64,000 bases of DNA from Microbotryum silenes-acaulis (lineage: Eukaryota; Basidiomycota; Microbotryomycetes; Microbotryales; Microbotryaceae), in the NCBI GenBank assembly GCA_003665825.1, contig QPFY01000004.1:1364001-1428000 (forward strand), read 5' to 3'. The notes beneath the pieces are model-generated. The model was not told where the DNA came from, ran no database searches, and saw nothing but the letters and a program-made list of their open reading frames with translations. How positions within the stretch are numbered: position 1 is the first letter of the stretch; each line of letters starts with the position of its first letter. The position numbers and the translations under genes are program-made. This document shows positions 24,254-37,225 of the stretch, piece by piece.

Positions 24254-27200
24254 CTATTCTGACAGATCCATTTGCGCCGCCCTCCCTTTCCCCTTCCTGC
24301 GATTCCGAGGTGTTTTCTGATCACGTAGAATATTGATGCTAAACACCATCCCAAAGTGGTGAAATATGTGTTGATCCTGAACCAGATTCACAGTGAACTT
24401 GTCATCCCAGTTATCCATGATATTCTGGAAATTCCACTCCGGCGGGATCTCCGTTTGTCCGAATAGTGGCTGCACGAAAGCCGATCGCAAGACATCCTCA
24501 ATAGGAAAAACGCGTTGCATCTTCTTGCCATCGGCGCCACGTCGGAACTTAAGAATCGGCGAAAGAAGGGCACTGTTCTCGTCCGCGTTCTCGTCCTGTC
24601 GCACATTGAGATTGGCGTCAGCAAATGGGCTCCAGATCTGCAATTAGAGACCTGATAGGTTCCATACGCTGCGACTGACCCACTCAAATTCATCGCCAAT
24701 GCAGAGCCCGTGCCACAACCCATTCACTTTGACTGAAAAGATTCCTCGGATGTGAAACACCGTGAAGGGCCGGAGGGCGTTCCACGCAATGTCCCAGTAG
24801 GTCTCTCCTCGTCGACCCGGGGGTGGTAGGCGACTATAATTGTGAACGAATACGCAATCAAAGCGCGGACCGACCGTTCCTTCTCCACGATAAGGGTAAT
24901 TTGGGTTGGCCCAGATCGTTTGCACGAGCGGAACTCAATAAAAGTCATTGTGTCAGCGCGATGAGTTATGTTTGGTAAGTGATTTGGAAAACTTCCGACT
25001 CACTAGCGGCGTCGAGTGTAGGCTTAGGAGGGTTCTTGTACATCGCCCCTCCGATCTTGAAGCTGTACTGCCACTTGGTAGCCAAATATCCAGCCCGAAT
25101 GTCGTCATACTCATTGGATCCGAGGTAGTCTGCGGTCTGTGTATGCGATGGTTTTTGGAGCAACGGGTCAGAATACGATCTCGGCCAAGTGCAGAGTACT
25201 GCATCTAACTCACAAGCATTACAAGATCTTCTTGGCCCAATGCCCTCGACAGCGCATCGAGATCCATCATTCGCCGGTATTTACCACCTGCAGACAAAGT
25301 GTCGAGTTATCTAACTCCGTAAACCTCGCGCGACCCGATGCCGATCTCACCAGCTCGCTCAGATAGCGCAACTTTTCGGACCGGACGGGCCGGAATTGGA
25401 ATCAGGGCTGTGTCGAAGGTTGTTTCCATGCGCCCTGCAATCGTCAACGTTTCGACAAGAGATCGCATTGTCTCCGAACGGCTAGCCCCTTCACGTATTT
25501 GGCCATCCGCATTGCACTTGTTGCTGGCACGCCAGTGAACTTTAGCATAGTCGATGTGAGCGCGCTAGTGAATCATGCGTGGCAGGACTGGTCAGCATCT
25601 CATGGTCGCAAAATACCTGGCTCGGCATGAGCTCACCTCTCCATCCGCTGTGTTTGAGTGCGGTGCAACCCCCCACTTTCTTGTCCATTCGGGGTAGTGT
25701 CCTATTGCGTGCAATCGGGGCCAATTGAACCCAAGGTTTGTGACTTCGCCGTTCTTCCTCATTCGATCGCGAGTGAAGTTCCTCGAGATGAGCTGCCCAA
25801 GGAAAAGCAGCAACGAATCATAAGCTATCTGAAACTCGCCGAAATAGTGGTATCCGCACGCAAGAGTGTGAACTTACTAGCATGTATTCGGAAATCAGCA
25901 ACTCCAAGTCCTCCAAGCTCTCCTCGGTGGATTCAAGAGAAGTGGCGTGCATGATGATGTAGGAAAGGATGGCCATGATAAGGCATATATCGTCGACCAT
26001 GGTGCAAGAGACCCTGTCTTTGTCAACCCATGTCACCTCTGCGCACGATGTAATCAGGACAATCAAGGCGCCTCGATGAGCCTTCACGCGACGTCAACAA
26101 AAAGCGACGAAAATTGGCACCTACCCCATATCGCAGCGGGGAAAATCTACACTCCAGGCAGGTTGGTCCTCAAGATCAGCGCGAACCAAGTCACAGTCTG
26201 ATCCATCTGCGACGTACATTCATCAGCTTGCGAGTATGTGCACCCGTCCAGTTCGTATGCAGGAAGCCGTCCTTGAATCGGCGTTGCAGCGAATGCATCG
26301 GCATGCATCTGAGACTGTGGCATCGCGAGATCGCGTTCACATTCGATGGGTACGTCAGAACTCGGTTTCGGTCGCAAATCAGCGTCTCTTGGCAGATCGA
26401 GTCACTCACTGTGCGCCAATACTGGTGGTGATCTGATCGAACACGAACCTTGATTCGTCGTCTTTGCAGAAGCTGATCAAAAAAGTGTCGATGGTGATGT
26501 CCTTGACCATGCCTGTCACCATTTGGATGCGAACATTAGCACTTGACAGTATAACTTTGACATCATTGAACAGAAGCGCATACCTTTAATCAGTTGATGA
26601 AGGGAATCCGCACCGCAAAGTTTGTGACCGTTGATTCCAAGCCCATCCCAAACAGTCTTTGCGGGGAAGACACGGGCAAACCTTCGTCAGCCGCTGGTGG
26701 TATCGGGCGGTTCCGGCCTGGGCACATGACTCACCCAACCGAAATTTAGCCCATGAATCCGTAGGGCGGCAATCTGCTTGTGCATACTCCCATCGACTTG
26801 CTTCGCTTCATCACGAAGGGCCGCTGACTTGGCACTAGTCCTCGGTTCCCCTGGCGACTGGTGGAGTTCGCCATGCTTAAGCGTACAGCTGGCAACGACA
26901 TGGTTCAGGCATCAGTGTTCTGTATCTACCCATGGAAGATAGCTTGCTCGAGGCTTACCAAACGACATGCCCTGATGCCACACCCAGCAACCAGCACGCT
27001 TCCGGATAGTCGACAGCTGTTGGGCCGAAGTACACGCGCGCGAAACGATAGTGGCCGTCGGCGCACAGAAACAAATGACTCTCGGTGAGAAAGCGCTTGA
27101 TCGGTTGCCACAATTGCCTAAAAGGTTCATAGGTCAGGCGGGGCCAGGGAAACAGTTGCGACTCGAATTGGCAACTCACTCGAGTACGCAATGTTTCACT

Positions 27201-28746
27201 CGTCGAGTGAACAAACGCCACAACTCGTCGTTGCCTTTGTCAGTGCCTGCAAAACTCATTTATCTGGTCAGTCATCATATTTTCAGCCAATTGATGCACC
27301 CCAGCGGTCCGACGGAGACGAACGAGTAATGTTAGGGAAATATCCAATGAGGATCATGCCCCCATAAGGGCCCCTCTTGAGAAAGCCGGCGTTGTTTCCG
27401 AGCGAGAGGTAGATCGGATGGGCGGAGGCTGTGCCGGTTCCCATGGCCAGTGCTGTTGCGTCGTGCCCCGTATCGATGCGAATGCCGAAATGGCGTCTAT
27501 CGGGTAGAGCACACTGTTGCAATATCAGTCAGCTTGCCGAATGGTGGGGTGCTGGGCTCAGGGAGTAGGTCGACTCACCTGAAAGTCCCAGGCCTCTGTG
27601 CCTGTAAGCGGTTCGGAATAAAAGCGGGTTTCGGAACCGTCTTTGTGAACTTGGAACAGTTGTTCTGGAGCAAAGCTCTGGTGGCCCAAAAAGGCGGTGG
27701 ACGAGAGAAGATGACGCAGGACCGCCTCCGCATCGCGAATATAGTAGTCGAACGACTGCGAAATCATTCGGGTTGCCCCGCCGCACGTCAGCGGCGGTAT
27801 CCGCGGCTGTAGCATGAACGTTCTCACCTGGTCCAAGAAAGGAAGACTGCCGAACCCCTCAGGAATACCGAGATTTCCTCTCGTCAATTTTAAGGATTTC
27901 TTCTTCCATTCGGTCCACTTTGCTGCGGACGTCAATTGGATGATCAAGTCAAACTCAGCATGAGGATAGAATACACCAAGACCTGGACAAACGCACCATA
28001 AGGAACCTTTTTCAGGATTTTACGATAAGCTTTGCGAGTCTTGTATTGATACTCGAGCTGTGAGAGTTAGTTGATCGATTGATTAGCTCGCTGCAGTGGC
28101 CACCCGACACAGTCTAGCTTCCAGCGCCTGGACAGGCAGTGAACGCCGTAGTACTCGTACTCACTCCGGCTTTTCTATGAAGGTGCAATAGATCATCGAA
28201 GACCCTCTTCGAAAAGCGGTTCTTCTCCGCCAGTCTGGCGAATTCGAAGCTGAGTTCGTCCTCGAAAGGAAAGTAGGGATTGGTCGGATCATGCAGGCGC
28301 GCGTCGTGCGTCGGAGGAGGCGATTGGGTCTCGCAGTAGTTCCCTTCGGCGTCGCACGCCCATCCCGCCTCGGGGTATGACTCAGCCCGGAACTTCCGAT
28401 GCTGCCGACGGTCCCAATGTGTTTGCTTGGCCCGTCCCTCGTCGTCCGACTCCGTTGATGACGCGTCAGAATCCGATTCGCTGGCGCTGACGTCCGAGTC
28501 GTATGGGATGCCGAGCCGTTCGCAAAGCCGCACACGATTTTGGTACTCGATATTGGCTTGAACCGTCGCGTTCCATGTGAGAGCAGCGAGCCGCTGTTGT
28601 TCGGCTTCGTCGGCAGTGCAAGGTTCCTTGTCGACAGGCGGCCGATGTATCTGTCGCCTGTGCAGAGACAACCCCCGCAGAGACCTGAACTCACGCTCAC
28701 AGTAGTCAAAGTCACATGCGTAGGCCACGCGCGGCCCTGGATCCAT
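24254..28746 (-). CDS. Plavaka/KDZ-like transposase, left-arm copy
   Basis: A multi-exon gene starting MDPGPRVAYAC at 28,746 and ending at 24,254. Residues 11-34 form a C2H2 zinc finger (C-x4-C-x12-H-x4-H). A Ser/Asp-rich acidic linker and the WACDAEGNYCE segment follow. Later exons carry HPIYLSLGN with MILIGYFP, CADGHYRFARVYFGP with DYPEACWL, CGADSLHQLIKG, the TNWTGAHTRKLM block and AHIDYAKVHWRASNK. This order of blocks is that of Plavaka-type members of the Kyakuja-Dileera-Zisupton superfamily, large fungal DNA transposases with zinc-binding and RNase H-like domains. I did not assign catalytic acids. Exon 1 ends at about 28,166; introns have normal donors and acceptors and I found no nonsense codon in the exons traced, so it may be functional. 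It reads away from the palindrome centre. Confidence 0.75.
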
Positions 28747-29181
28747 GCAGTGACAGAGCCAGTGTGAAGGCCGGCGAGTATCGTAGATTGAAGTCGCTAT
28801 GCGGCGAAGGCAAGAGGGATCGACTGCGCCTCTTACGCCTGTTGATAGGGGGCCGAGACTTGAATAGATTTGTGAGTAAGGCAGAAGAGATTCCCTCGCG
28901 CGTCGCCCACGCGGCCAGAGGGTGTCGAACCGCTGGTCAGCGCTTCAGCCCTCCAACTTGGCGTGAACCGGGCCTTTGCTCGGACGCGAGCGCGAGCGCC
29001 GTCGCGTCGAAGTGATTCGCATTAGGCCACGGCCGCGTGTTGTTTACCAAGGCCACGCGCCGTCACGGGCCTCTTTTTCCTTCCTCCCGCTCACTGCCGC
29101 CGCCAACGATCCCCACCCGTCCCTCTTGCGCCCACCCTCGCCTGTCCATTTCGCCCTGACCGGTTCCTTGTGAATCGATCC
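28747..29181. promoter_or_regulatory. Divergent promoter region, left arm
   Basis: A 435-bp interval between the ATGs of the transposase (-) and the accessory gene (+), so both are likely expressed from here. It is GC-rich; no defined operator or TATA box is visible. The mirror copy is 32,298-32,732. Confidence 0.5.
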
Positions 29182-30800
29182 ATGGCACCTGCCCGGCAGG
29201 CATCGAAAGGTGTGGCCAAGGCGGTAGCCGCCGACCGGGACACCGTCAGCGACCGGCGGGATCAACGCGCGGTCAAAACAAAGGCCAAGCAGGTTCGAGC
29301 GCAGAGCAAGGCGGCGGCCGCAAAGGCGGCCAAGCAGGCCAAAAATGCGAAGTCCAGAAAAGCGGCCATCTCCCTCGCCAGCGCGAATGCTTATCAGTCT
29401 GTCGCAGACCTTCCTGAGTGAGGAGCCTTTGATTTCGGTTAATACCATCTATCTATGTGTCTGGCATGTCAAACTCATCTCGTACGTCCATAGGAACAAA
29501 CGCGGTCAAGACTCGGAACACGCTCCTGCTCTCGCCTGCGACAAGCCGGGTAAGAAGGGTCGCAAGTGAGTTCAGCGCTCAGTGGTGGCGTGGATCATAT
29601 CGTGACGCGCGGCAGCAGACATTGAGTCGCGCCAGTATTTTGCAGATCTAAAGCTTCGATCACCCTACCCGACCCTGCTGCATCCTCTACTGAGACGCTG
29701 CTAGTCGTCAACGGCCGCGTAGGCCGTAGCAGTCGTCCGATCGAGATGCACGGTGAGCCAGGTCTACACCATCGCACTGAGTTAATATTTACGAAGCGGT
29801 TACTGTCTATACCGCGCATACCATATCAGAAGAAGACCAGGACGAAGACGATAGTGAGGACGACGATGAGAGCGACAGCGACGAGAGCGGCGACGAAGAC
29901 GACGATGATGATGCCGATGAGGGCGAGGACGAGGACGGAGACGGTACGGTGGTTCTTAGCATCAATTGCCACCACGTTTTTGTGCTGATATTTCACTGGC
30001 AGACTTCGCGAGGGCTTGCAAGGAGAAGGTGAGATTGTCTTTTCTTCCCTGAGAAGCAACTAGTGCCTGACTGCTGCCATTTGATCCTTGCATGCGGGCA
30101 GGTTGTCGCATCCTCGGCCGCGTCCAGAGTCAGGTCGAGTACTACCCAAGCCCCTACGGCATCCGCTTCATCATCTGCATCTGAGCGGAACCCCGGGCAA
30201 CTTCCAGCTCGCGAAGGCTTGTTGCCGTCGTCCAGGAGCACCTCTGCGCGACGGAACCGAATCAATGTCAAGGCCGACCCTCTACCCCCGGATGAAGCCG
30301 AGGTCGCCGCAGTCTGGTACAAGCACATTTTCCTGATGAATATCCAAAAGGAATCTGGATTATGGGTAACGGCGTCGCAGATTCGTGACCAGCTTTTGCA
30401 AGTCGCCAAGACTTATCCGATCGTAACCGACGATAAAACCTACGAGGTAACCGACGCGATGGTAGCAAAAGTATGTCTCACACTACCCGAATTTCTCCCT
30501 GCTTGGGTCACAGACTGACATAGCGAGCCTACACTTCACTAACAGGTGCGGGCAACAAACCAGGCGGTACTATCGATGATGAGGACGGAGGCCGAGGTAC
30601 CTACACTGGCTGCGTACAAAATTGACGAGGGCGGCGGGGAACTGGCAACCGCATCAGCCACGTCCCTTCTTAGCGAGGCTAAGAATTGTTCGGAGGGGTT
30701 CTTGGAACTTCGCTGTGGCCCCACTTACACTTTACACTGTGGCCCCACTTACAGGTGGGGCCACAGCGAAGTTCCAAGAACCCCTCCGAACAATTCTTAG
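29182..30800 (+). CDS. Accessory gene of the palindromic element, left-arm copy (unknown function)
   Basis: I do not recognise the product. Splicing gives MAPARQASKGVAKAV followed by a Lys/Ala-rich helical segment (KAKQVRAQSKAAAAKAAKQA), a short conserved-looking middle, a long acidic run (EEDQDEDDSEDDDESDSDES, about 29,830-29,940), a Ser/Arg-rich linker, and a folded-looking C-terminal part with AEVAAVWYKHIFLMNIQKES and WVTASQIRDQLLQVAKTYP. Six introns with standard sites fit (for example from about 29,420, 29,566, 29,751, 29,945, 30,029 and 30,472). Basic and acidic segments suggest a chromatin- or DNA-binding partner of the transposase, which is inference. The frame runs through the spacer and stops at 30,798-30,800 in the opposite arm, so the natural C-terminus has probably been lost. 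It is not recognisable as a TET/JBP dioxygenase, the known partner of some KDZ transposons. Confidence 0.65.
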
Positions 30801-32297
30801 CCTCGCTAAGAAGGGACGTGGCTGATGCGGTTGCCAGTTCCCCGCCGCCCTCGTCAATTTTGTACGCAGCCAGTGTAGGTACCTCGGCCTCCGTCCTCAT
30901 CATCGATAGTACCGCCTGGTTTGTTGCCCGCACCTGTTAGTGAAGTGTAGGCTCGCTATGTCAGTCTGTGACCCAAGCAGGGAGAAATTCGGGTAGTGTG
31001 AGACATACTTTTGCTACCATCGCGTCGGTTACCTCGTAGGTTTTATCGTCGGTTACGATCGGATAAGTCTTGGCGACTTGCAAAAGCTGGTCACGAATCT
31101 GCGACGCCGTTACCCATAATCCAGATTCCTTTTGGATATTCATCAGGAAAATGTGCTTGTACCAGACTGCGGCGACCTCGGCTTCATCCGGGGGTAGAGG
31201 GTCGGCCTTGACATTGATTCGGTTCCGTCGCGCAGAGGTGCTCCTGGACGACGGCAACAAGCCTTCGCGAGCTGGAAGTTGCCCGGGGTTCCGCTCAGAT
31301 GCAGATGATGAAGCGGATGCCGTAGGGGCTTGGGTAGTACTCGACCTGACTCTGGACGCGGCCGAGGATGCGACAACCTGCCCGCATGCAAGGATCAAAT
31401 GGCAGCAGTCAGGCACTAGTTGCTTCTCAGGGAAGAAAAGACAATCTCACCTTCTCCTTGCAAGCCCTCGCGAAGTCTGCCAGTGAAATATCAGCACAAA
31501 AACGTGGTGGCAATTGATGCTAAGAACCACCGTACCGTCTCCGTCCTCGTCCTCGCCCTCATCGGCATCATCATCGTCGTCTTCGTCGCCGCTCTCGTCG
31601 CTGTCGCTCTCATCGTCGTCCTCACTATCGTCTTCGTCCTGGTCTTCTTCTGATATGGTATGCGCGGTATAGACAGTAACCGCTTCGTAAATATTAACTC
31701 AGTGCGATGGTGTAGACCTGGCTCACCGTGCATCTCGATCGGACGACTGCTACGGCCTACGCGGCCGTTGACGACTAGCAGCGTCTCAGTAGAGGATGCA
31801 GCAGGGTCGGGTAGGGTGATCGAAGCTTTAGATCTGCAAAATACTGGCGCGACTCAATGTCTGCTGCCGCGCGTCACGATATGATCCACGCCACCACTGA
31901 GCGCTGAACTCACTTGCGACCCTTCTTACCCGGCTTGTCGCAGGCGAGAGCAGGAGCGTGTTCCGAGTCTTGACCGCGTTTGTTCCTATGGACGTACGAG
32001 ATGAGTTTGACATGCCAGACACATAGATAGATGGTATTAACCGAAATCAAAGGCTCCTCACTCAGGAAGGTCTGCGACAGACTGATAAGCATTCGCGCTG
32101 GCGAGGGAGATGGCCGCTTTTCTGGACTTCGCATTTTTGGCCTGCTTGGCCGCCTTTGCGGCCGCCGCCTTGCTCTGCGCTCGAACCTGCTTGGCCTTTG
32201 TTTTGACCGCGCGTTGATCCCGCCGGTCGCTGACGGTGTCCCGGTCGGCGGCTACCGCCTTGGCCACACCTTTCGATGCCTGCCGGGCAGGTGCCAT
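30679..32297 (-). CDS. Accessory gene of the palindromic element, right-arm copy
   Basis: Mirror of the left-arm gene: start at 32,297, exons and introns at complementary positions, identical translations up to the centre. Only the last residues differ from the left copy, because each frame crosses the 30-bp spacer in the opposite direction (left ends CGPTYTLHCGPTYRWGHS, right ends CGPTCKWGHSVKCKWGHS, before a shared tail). It stops at 30,679-30,681. The two copies overlap tail to tail by about 120 bp, so convergent transcripts could pair as double-stranded RNA. Confidence 0.65.
30725..30754. repeat. Asymmetric spacer at the palindrome centre
   Basis: Thirty bases that do not pair with each other, holding a second copy of the CTGTGGCCCCACTTACA motif that ends the left arm, so the motif is in tandem on the left and inverted on the right. 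The tandem copy breaks perfect symmetry at the centre. Confidence 0.9.
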
Positions 32298-32732
32298 GGA
32301 TCGATTCACAAGGAACCGGTCAGGGCGAAATGGACAGGCGAGGGTGGGCGCAAGAGGGACGGGTGGGGATCGTTGGCGGCGGCAGTGAGCGGGAGGAAGG
32401 AAAAAGAGGCCCGTGACGGCGCGTGGCCTTGGTAAACAACACGCGGCCGTGGCCTAATGCGAATCACTTCGACGCGACGGCGCTCGCGCTCGCGTCCGAG
32501 CAAAGGCCCGGTTCACGCCAAGTTGGAGGGCTGAAGCGCTGACCAGCGGTTCGACACCCTCTGGCCGCGTGGGCGACGCGCGAGGGAATCTCTTCTGCCT
32601 TACTCACAAATCTATTCAAGTCTCGGCCCCCTATCAACAGGCGTAAGAGGCGCAGTCGATCCCTCTTGCCTTCGCCGCATAGCGACTTCAATCTACGATA
32701 CTCGCCGGCCTTCACACTGGCTCTGTCACTGC
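32298..32732. promoter_or_regulatory. Divergent promoter region, right arm
   Basis: Mirror of 28,747-29,181, between the accessory gene (-) and the transposase (+). Confidence 0.5.
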
Positions 32733-35700
32733 ATGGATCCAGGGCCGCGCGTGGCCTACGCATGTGACTTTGACTACTGTGAGCGTGAGTTCAGGTCTCT
32801 GCGGGGGTTGTCTCTGCACAGGCGACAGATACATCGGCCGCCTGTCGACAAGGAACCTTGCACTGCCGACGAAGCCGAACAACAGCGGCTCGCTGCTCTC
32901 ACATGGAACGCGACGGTTCAAGCCAATATCGAGTACCAAAATCGTGTGCGGCTTTGCGAACGGCTCGGCATCCCATACGACTCGGACGTCAGCGCCAGCG
33001 AATCGGATTCTGACGCGTCATCAACGGAGTCGGACGACGAGGGACGGGCCAAGCAAACACATTGGGACCGTCGGCAGCATCGGAAGTTCCGGGCTGAGTC
33101 ATACCCCGAGGCGGGATGGGCGTGCGACGCCGAAGGGAACTACTGCGAGACCCAATCGCCTCCTCCGACGCACGACGCGCGCCTGCATGATCCGACCAAT
33201 CCCTACTTTCCTTTCGAGGACGAACTCAGCTTCGAATTCGCCAGACTGGCGGAGAAGAACCGCTTTTCGAAGAGGGTCTTCGATGATCTATTGCACCTTC
33301 ATAGAAAAGCCGGAGTGAGTACGAGTACTACGGCGTTCACTGCCTGTCCAGGCGCTGGAAGCTAGACTGTGTCGGGTGGCCACTGCAGCGAGCTAATCAA
33401 TCGATCAACTAACTCTCACAGCTCGAGTATCAATACAAGACTCGCAAAGCTTATCGTAAAATCCTGAAAAAGGTTCCTTATGGTGCGTTTGTCCAGGTCT
33501 TGGTGTATTCTATCCTCATGCTGAGTTTGACTTGATCATCCAATTGACGTCCGCAGCAAAGTGGACCGAATGGAAGAAGAAATCCTTAAAATTGACGAGA
33601 GGAAATCTCGGTATTCCTGAGGGGTTCGGCAGTCTTCCTTTCTTGGACCAGGTGAGAACGTTCATGCTACAGCCGCGGATACCGCCGCTGACGTGCGGCG
33701 GGGCAACCCGAATGATTTCGCAGTCGTTCGACTACTATATTCGCGATGCGGAGGCGGTCCTGCGTCATCTTCTCTCGTCCACCGCCTTTTTGGGCCACCA
33801 GAGCTTTGCTCCAGAACAACTGTTCCAAGTTCACAAAGACGGTTCCGAAACCCGCTTTTATTCCGAACCGCTTACAGGCACAGAGGCCTGGGACTTTCAG
33901 GTGAGTCGACCTACTCCCTGAGCCCAGCACCCCACCATTCGGCAAGCTGACTGATATTGCAACAGTGTGCTCTACCCGATAGACGCCATTTCGGCATTCG
34001 CATCGATACGGGGCACGACGCAACAGCACTGGCCATGGGAACCGGCACAGCCTCCGCCCATCCGATCTACCTCTCGCTCGGAAACAACGCCGGCTTTCTC
34101 AAGAGGGGCCCTTATGGGGGCATGATCCTCATTGGATATTTCCCTAACATTACTCGTTCGTCTCCGTCGGACCGCTGGGGTGCATCAATTGGCTGAAAAT
34201 ATGATGACTGACCAGATAAATGAGTTTTGCAGGCACTGACAAAGGCAACGACGAGTTGTGGCGTTTGTTCACTCGACGAGTGAAACATTGCGTACTCGAG
34301 TGAGTTGCCAATTCGAGTCGCAACTGTTTCCCTGGCCCCGCCTGACCTATGAACCTTTTAGGCAATTGTGGCAACCGATCAAGCGCTTTCTCACCGAGAG
34401 TCATTTGTTTCTGTGCGCCGACGGCCACTATCGTTTCGCGCGCGTGTACTTCGGCCCAACAGCTGTCGACTATCCGGAAGCGTGCTGGTTGCTGGGTGTG
34501 GCATCAGGGCATGTCGTTTGGTAAGCCTCGAGCAAGCTATCTTCCATGGGTAGATACAGAACACTGATGCCTGAACCATGTCGTTGCCAGCTGTACGCTT
34601 AAGCATGGCGAACTCCACCAGTCGCCAGGGGAACCGAGGACTAGTGCCAAGTCAGCGGCCCTTCGTGATGAAGCGAAGCAAGTCGATGGGAGTATGCACA
34701 AGCAGATTGCCGCCCTACGGATTCATGGGCTAAATTTCGGTTGGGTGAGTCATGTGCCCAGGCCGGAACCGCCCGATACCACCAGCGGCTGACGAAGGTT
34801 TGCCCGTGTCTTCCCCGCAAAGACTGTTTGGGATGGGCTTGGAATCAACGGTCACAAACTTTGCGGTGCGGATTCCCTTCATCAACTGATTAAAGGTATG
34901 CGCTTCTGTTCAATGATGTCAAAGTTATACTGTCAAGTGCTAATGTTCGCATCCAAATGGTGACAGGCATGGTCAAGGACATCACCATCGACACTTTTTT
35001 GATCAGCTTCTGCAAAGACGACGAATCAAGGTTCGTGTTCGATCAGATCACCACCAGTATTGGCGCACAGTGAGTGACTCGATCTGCCAAGAGACGCTGA
35101 TTTGCGACCGAAACCGAGTTCTGACGTACCCATCGAATGTGAACGCGATCTCGCGATGCCACAGTCTCAGATGCATGCCGATGCATTCGCTGCAACGCCG
35201 ATTCAAGGACGGCTTCCTGCATACGAACTGGACGGGTGCACATACTCGCAAGCTGATGAATGTACGTCGCAGATGGATCAGACTGTGACTTGGTTCGCGC
35301 TGATCTTGAGGACCAACCTGCCTGGAGTGTAGATTTTCCCCGCTGCGATATGGGGTAGGTGCCAATTTTCGTCGCTTTTTGTTGACGTCGCGTGAAGGCT
35401 CATCGAGGCGCCTTGATTGTCCTGATTACATCGTGCGCAGAGGTGACATGGGTTGACAAAGACAGGGTCTCTTGCACCATGGTCGACGATATATGCCTTA
35501 TCATGGCCATCCTTTCCTACATCATCATGCACGCCACTTCTCTTGAATCCACCGAGGAGAGCTTGGAGGACTTGGAGTTGCTGATTTCCGAATACATGCT
35601 AGTAAGTTCACACTCTTGCGTGCGGATACCACTATTTCGGCGAGTTTCAGATAGCTTATGATTCGTTGCTGCTTTTCCTTGGGCAGCTCATCTCGAGGAA

Positions 35701-37225
35701 CTTCACTCGCGATCGAATGAGGAAGAACGGCGAAGTCACAAACCTTGGGTTCAATTGGCCCCGATTGCACGCAATAGGACACTACCCCGAATGGACAAGA
35801 AAGTGGGGGGTTGCACCGCACTCAAACACAGCGGATGGAGAGGTGAGCTCATGCCGAGCCAGGTATTTTGCGACCATGAGATGCTGACCAGTCCTGCCAC
35901 GCATGATTCACTAGCGCGCTCACATCGACTATGCTAAAGTTCACTGGCGTGCCAGCAACAAGTGCAATGCGGATGGCCAAATACGTGAAGGGGCTAGCCG
36001 TTCGGAGACAATGCGATCTCTTGTCGAAACGTTGACGATTGCAGGGCGCATGGAAACAACCTTCGACACAGCCCTGATTCCAATTCCGGCCCGTCCGGTC
36101 CGAAAAGTTGCGCTATCTGAGCGAGCTGGTGAGATCGGCATCGGGTCGCGCGAGGTTTACGGAGTTAGATAACTCGACACTTTGTCTGCAGGTGGTAAAT
36201 ACCGGCGAATGATGGATCTCGATGCGCTGTCGAGGGCATTGGGCCAAGAAGATCTTGTAATGCTTGTGAGTTAGATGCAGTACTCTGCACTTGGCCGAGA
36301 TCGTATTCTGACCCGTTGCTCCAAAAACCATCGCATACACAGACCGCAGACTACCTCGGATCCAATGAGTATGACGACATTCGGGCTGGATATTTGGCTA
36401 CCAAGTGGCAGTACAGCTTCAAGATCGGAGGGGCGATGTACAAGAACCCTCCTAAGCCTACACTCGACGCCGCTAGTGAGTCGGAAGTTTTCCAAATCAC
36501 TTACCAAACATAACTCATCGCGCTGACACAATGACTTTTATTGAGTTCCGCTCGTGCAAACGATCTGGGCCAACCCAAATTACCCTTATCGTGGAGAAGG
36601 AACGGTCGGTCCGCGCTTTGATTGCGTATTCGTTCACAATTATAGTCGCCTACCACCCCCGGGTCGACGAGGAGAGACCTACTGGGACATTGCGTGGAAC
36701 GCCCTCCGGCCCTTCACGGTGTTTCACATCCGAGGAATCTTTTCAGTCAAAGTGAATGGGTTGTGGCACGGGCTCTGCATTGGCGATGAATTTGAGTGGG
36801 TCAGTCGCAGCGTATGGAACCTATCAGGTCTCTAATTGCAGATCTGGAGCCCATTTGCTGACGCCAATCTCAATGTGCGACAGGACGAGAACGCGGACGA
36901 GAACAGTGCCCTTCTTTCGCCGATTCTTAAGTTCCGACGTGGCGCCGATGGCAAGAAGATGCAACGCGTTTTTCCTATTGAGGATGTCTTGCGATCGGCT
37001 TTCGTGCAGCCACTATTCGGACAAACGGAGATCCCGCCGGAGTGGAATTTCCAGAATATCATGGATAACTGGGATGACAAGTTCACTGTGAATCTGGTTC
37101 AGGATCAACACATATTTCACCACTTTGGGATGGTGTTTAGCATCAATATTCTACGTGATCAGAAAACACCTCGGAATCGCAGGAAGGGGAAAGGGAGGGC
37201 GGCGCAAATGGATCTGTCAGAATAG
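32733..37225 (+). CDS. Plavaka/KDZ-like transposase, right-arm copy
   Basis: Identical in all translated exons to the left-arm transposase, in the opposite orientation, so it too reads outward. Exon 1 runs from 32,733 to about 33,313 and ends HLHRKAG before a GTGAGT donor; the next exon starts LEYQYKTRKAYRKILKKVPY. The last exon ends KGRAAQMDLSE at 37,225. Identity between copies implies recent duplication, gene conversion between arms, or both. Confidence 0.75.

Larger units (their letters stand above)
23898..30724 (+). repeat. Left arm of the giant inverted repeat
   Basis: This arm mirrors 30,755-37,581: every coordinate x pairs with 61,479 minus x. The match stops at 23,897/37,582. It contains a transposase gene on the minus strand and the accessory gene on the plus strand. 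Confidence 0.9.

Noticed and set aside
29820..29945. GACGAC/GAGGAC repeats as a separate simple-sequence element
   Set aside because: They encode the acidic tract of the accessory gene in frame, with proper exon borders.
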